Shown here one piece after another: positions 6,184 through 7,275 of a stretch of DNA of 7,275 nucleotides. Under the pieces are notes generated by a model. The model was not told where the DNA came from, did not search any database, and worked only from the letters and a program-made list of their open reading frames with translations. Position 1 is the first letter of the stretch. Each line of letters opens with the position of its first letter. The DNA comes from Paracoccaceae bacterium (GTDB lineage: Bacteria > Pseudomonadota > Alphaproteobacteria > Rhodobacterales > Rhodobacteraceae): positions 22,127-29,401 of the forward strand of contig DQCI01000080.1 in the NCBI GenBank assembly GCA_003545125.1, given 5' to 3'. Both the position numbers and the translations under genes were made by a program.

Positions 6184-6203
6184 AAGCCGCTTCGAAGCGG
6201 CTT
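6184..6203. repeat. Perfect 20-bp palindrome, copy 2
   Basis: AAGCCGCTTCGAAGCGGCTT equals its own reverse complement over 20 bp and is separated from copy 1 by only GTG (6181-6183). Its arms also match arms of copy 1: GAAGCCGC occurs directly repeated at 6171-6178 and 6183-6190, and GCGGCTT at 6163-6169 and 6197-6203. Alternative pairings between the two hairpins are therefore possible. Confidence 0.9.
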
Positions 6204-6252
6204 TCCGGCGCTTCCCGCACGCGGTGCGTACCATCTGCCGGGCCGCGCCGGC

Positions 6253-6870
6253 TCATCCGATCCGCTCCAGCGCGATCCGCGTCACATCGTGCGCAACCGT
6301 CTCGACCGGCCGGTCGCCGTCGATCACCACACAGCGTTCCGGATGCGCCGCCGCAAGCTCCAGGAACCCCGCGCGCATCCGAACCTGGAGATCGGTTCCG
6401 AAATCCTCGAACCGTTCCTCGCTGCCGTTTCGTCCCTTGGCCCGCGCGTGTCCTTTCACCGGGTCCATGTCGATGATGAAGGTGAGGTCGGGCTCGCGCC
6501 CGATCATCAGCGCGTGCAGCTTGTCGACCACATCGCGCAGCCCGGCCCGCAGCCCCTGGTACATCCGCGTGCTGTCGGCGAACCGGTCGCACACCACCAC
6601 GCGGCCGGCGGCCAGCGCCGGGTCGATCACCCGTTCGAGATGGTCGCGCCGCGCCGCGGTAAACAACAGGATCTCGGTTTCCGCCGACCACCGTGCGGGG
6701 TCGCCTTCGAGCACCAGCCGGCGGATTTCCTCGGCCCCGGCCGAGCCCCCCGGTTCGCGGGTGTGGAGCGCGTCCACCCCCTCGGCCCGCAATCGGTCGG
6801 CCAAAAGCCGCGCCTGGGTCGACTTGCCCGACCCGTCTATGCCTTCGAAGGTGATGAACAGGCCAGCCAT
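6253..6870 (-). CDS. tmk: Thymidylate kinase (dTMP kinase)
   Basis: Cytoplasmic enzyme that phosphorylates dTMP to dTDP with ATP, an essential step in dTTP supply for DNA synthesis; 205 aa, typical length. The P-loop FEGIDGSGKST (8-18) is near the N-terminus. It is followed by the TREPGG motif (37-42), which contacts substrate, and the DRF/S motif VVVCDRFADSTRMYQG (91-106). A LID region with basic residues (about 139-155, KGHARAKGRNGSEERFE) marks the E. coli-like bacterial type. The N-terminus MAGLFITFEGIDGSGKS aligns directly with the family, which fixes the start. The ATG is 3 nt after the stop of the carboxypeptidase gene, and no clear ribosome-binding site is visible, so translation probably depends on the upstream gene. 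holB follows after a 123-bp spacer; the tmk-holB pairing is widespread in bacteria. Confidence 0.96.
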   Translation of the reverse strand: MAGLFITFEGIDGSGKSTQARLLADRLRAEGVDALHTREPGGSAGAEEIRRLVLEGDPARWSAETEILLFTAARRDHLERVIDPALAAGRVVVCDRFADSTRMYQGLRAGLRDVVDKLHALMIGREPDLTFIIDMDPVKGHARAKGRNGSEERFEDFGTDLQVRMRAGFLELAAAHPERCVVIDGDRPVETVAHDVTRIALERIG

Positions 6871-6873
6871 GGA

Positions 6874-7275
6874 TCAGTTCGTGAGCGCGGAGCCGGGCAC
6901 GACCGGATCCAGCGCGGGCAGCGGCAGAGCGGTAGGTGCAGGCGCGTCACCGGAGCCGACAACCTGTTCAAGCACCCGTTCCGTGGCAAGGCGGAACCGG
7001 GCGCCGAAGCCCGCGCTTGCGACGGCGCTTTCGGCGTAGAGCGGCACGGTGATGTCGTCCATGCCGTCGCGACGCACAACCATCGAGGCCAGTTCCTGGC
7101 CGCGCGCCAGCGGTGCTTCGACCGGCGAGGTCCAGCTGATTTCGCCGCTCAACCTGTCGCCCGCGCCCACCGGCAGCAGCAGGGTCAGGTCGTGCGCGGC
7201 CACGAGACCGATGGCGGGCGCCGCACCCAGAAACACCGGCAGATCCGCCACCCGCATGCCGGCCCGCACCGGGGT
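6874..7275 (-). CDS. D-alanyl-D-alanine carboxypeptidase, PBP5 family (partial, C-terminal 133 residues)
   Basis: C-terminal end of a low-molecular-mass penicillin-binding protein (peptidase S11), a periplasmic enzyme that removes the terminal D-Ala from peptidoglycan stem peptides. The catalytic domain lies beyond the right edge, so SxxK and other active-site motifs cannot be checked. The visible part starts TPVRAGMRVADLPVFLGAA and matches the beta-rich PBP5 C-terminal domain, including VAAHDLTLLLPVGAGDRLSGEISW and SPVEAPLARGQELASMVV (a 'lysine/glycine-poor' version of the usual EAPVAKGQxxG pattern). After it come the helical segment FRLATERVLEQVV, which would correspond to the membrane-anchoring tail, and then a Pro/Ala/Leu-rich end. 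Its stop codon is 3 nt before tmk, so it is the upstream gene of the operon. A carboxypeptidase next to tmk-holB is a frequent alphaproteobacterial order. The paralogue (dacA, dacC or dacF-like) cannot be decided. Confidence 0.82.
   Translation of the reverse strand, partial: TPVRAGMRVADLPVFLGAAPAIGLVAAHDLTLLLPVGAGDRLSGEISWTSPVEAPLARGQELASMVVRRDGMDDITVPLYAESAVASAGFGARFRLATERVLEQVVGSGDAPAPTALPLPALDPVVPGSALTN

Larger units (their letters stand above)
6130..6252. other. tmk-holB intergenic spacer (123 bp) with twin palindromes
   Basis: This is the only sizeable gap inside the minus-strand operon; neighbouring junctions are 10 bp or less. It contains the two palindromes listed separately and the holB ribosome-binding site at 6138-6141. 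No T-run follows the hairpins on the operon strand, so a classical terminator is unlikely, and no clear promoter is seen. Confidence 0.6.

Noticed and set aside
6130..6234. N-terminal extension of HolB (35 residues)
   Set aside because: The frame is open but would translate the palindromes into basic sequence. The internal ATG at 6129 has a GGAG site and begins with the family-typical sequence.

Overview
This 7.3 kb window is GC-rich and densely coding. It looks like chromosome from an alphaproteobacterium of the Rhodobacterales (Rhodobacteraceae) type. That inference rests on the HolB N-terminus (LPEPDRIEGAPHPRET), the gene order D-Ala-D-Ala carboxypeptidase / tmk / holB / tatD / MBL-fold hydrolase, and the zur-znuC operon placed back to back with znuA. 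No species is claimed. There are no mobile elements, tRNAs, rRNAs or CRISPR arrays, and no intergenic gap exceeds about 210 bp.

Left part (1-2196), zinc uptake and control. znuC (ATPase, cut by the left edge) and zur (zinc-sensing Fur-family repressor) lie on the minus strand and overlap by 4 bp. znuA (periplasmic zinc-binding protein) lies on the plus strand. The 65-bp divergent spacer carries an 18-bp AT-rich imperfect palindrome that fits a Zur operator, and a plausible -10 hexamer for each direction falls inside it. One Zur dimer set could therefore shut both transcripts, including zur itself. The permease gene znuB would be expected just left of the window.

Middle (2197-3372). An AEC-family membrane transporter gene on the minus strand converges on znuA, separated by 35 bp that contain a GC hairpin. 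Upstream of it is a 211-bp gap holding a convincing minus-strand intrinsic terminator (3274-3297). This terminator separates the transporter from the operon that precedes it.

Right part (3373-7275), a minus-strand housekeeping operon read right to left: the C-terminal end of a PBP5-type D-alanyl-D-alanine carboxypeptidase (cut by the right edge), tmk (dTMP kinase), holB (DNA polymerase III delta-prime subunit), tatD (metal-dependent DNase family), and a PhnP-like MBL-fold phosphodiesterase. Spacings are 3 bp, 123 bp, 10 bp and a 1-bp overlap. The 123-bp gap between tmk and holB holds two adjacent perfect 20-bp palindromes, the most unusual non-coding structure here. Functionally the operon links cell-wall trimming, dTTP supply, replication clamp loading and nucleic-acid processing.

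Overall this is ordinary core genome. No undescribed multi-gene system is evident. The points worth a second look are the twin palindromes, the PhnP-like enzyme that has lost the usual structural-zinc cysteines, the delta-prime subunit without a zinc module, and the compact Zur-controlled divergent promoter.
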